Shown piece after piece: positions 5,512-5,654 of a stretch of 5,654 bases of DNA. Origin of the DNA: an uncultured Collinsella sp. (lineage in GTDB: Bacteria; Actinomycetota; Coriobacteriia; Coriobacteriales; Coriobacteriaceae); the NCBI GenBank assembly GCA_900543515.1, contig UQRW01000080.1, positions 1-5,654 of the forward strand, written 5' to 3'. Position 1 is the stretch's first letter, and every line of letters begins with the position of its first letter. The notes beneath the pieces are model-generated. The model was not told the DNA's origin. It made no database searches and worked only from the letters and a program-made list of their open reading frames with translations. The translations under genes and the position numbers were made by a program.

Positions 5512-5654
5512 TTAGAGGCCGAGCATAGGCTCCAGAACGAAGAAGTATGCGAGCACTACGATGCCCAGGATGATGCGGTAAACACCGAAGCACTTAAAGT
5601 CGTGACGGCGGACGAATCCCATGAGCCACTTGATGGCGATGAGCGAAACCACAA
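5512..5654 (-). CDS. uppP: Undecaprenyl-diphosphatase, C-terminal part (cut by window edge)
   Basis: Only the last 46 residues are present, reading from VVSLIAIKWLMGFVRRHDFK to the TAA at 5514-5512. The segment VYRIILGIVVLAYFFVL is a hydrophobic membrane helix, and the preceding pattern (AIKWLMGFVRRHDFKCFGVYRIILG) matches the C-terminal end of the UppP/BacA family as I know it. Full-length members have about 270 residues. The enzyme is an integral membrane phosphatase that converts undecaprenyl diphosphate to the monophosphate, recycling the lipid carrier for peptidoglycan and other wall polymers; extra copies are known to give bacitracin resistance. The catalytic residues lie outside the window and cannot be checked. 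It runs in the same direction as pcrA, but a hairpin and nearly 300 bases separate them. Confidence 0.85.
   Translation of the reverse strand, partial: VVSLIAIKWLMGFVRRHDFKCFGVYRIILGIVVLAYFFVLEPMLGL

Overview
The window looks like chromosomal DNA from a high-GC Gram-positive of the Coriobacteriia, and Collinsella is my best guess. This rests on the style of the PcrA/UvrD helicase (GC-rich, with Ala/Pro/Glu-rich extensions) and on a typical UppP C-terminus. It is recognition from memory, not a database result. All protein genes I can support lie on the minus strand.

Layout, in the direction of transcription from right to left: (1) 5654-5512 is the 3' end of an undecaprenyl-diphosphatase gene (uppP/bacA), cut by the window edge. 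(2) 5511-5218 is about 290 bases of non-coding DNA with a long GC-rich hairpin just after uppP, a weak candidate promoter and a clear ribosome binding site for the next gene. (3) 5217-2317 encodes a complete 966-residue PcrA/UvrD-type 3'-5' DNA helicase with an unusual N-terminal extension, an insertion in the 2B region and a long Gly/Ser-rich linker. (4) 2316-1958 is a dense non-coding stretch. It holds a 129-base structure bounded by perfect 30-base inverted repeats with a second hairpin inside it, then two Rho-independent terminators, then a strong promoter with a palindrome over its -10 region. (5) 1951-174 is a two-gene operon: a winged-helix AbiEi-like antitoxin/regulator overlapping by 13 bases an AbiEii-like nucleotidyltransferase toxin. 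(6) 173-1 holds the operon's terminator and, at the window edge, an exact inverted copy (53 bases or more) of the core of the hairpin structure next to pcrA.

The housekeeping genes uppP and pcrA are probably resident. The toxin-antitoxin-like pair looks like an accessory cassette. It has visibly lower GC and different codon use, it is bracketed by 53-base inverted repeats, and it is also bracketed by near-identical terminators in direct orientation. Inside the cassette, the upstream winged-helix protein is expected to repress the shared promoter and to restrain the nucleotidyltransferase. The boundary structure is the most interesting part of the window. It could allow inversion, excision or exchange of the cassette beside a core repair gene, but no recombinase or transposase is visible here.
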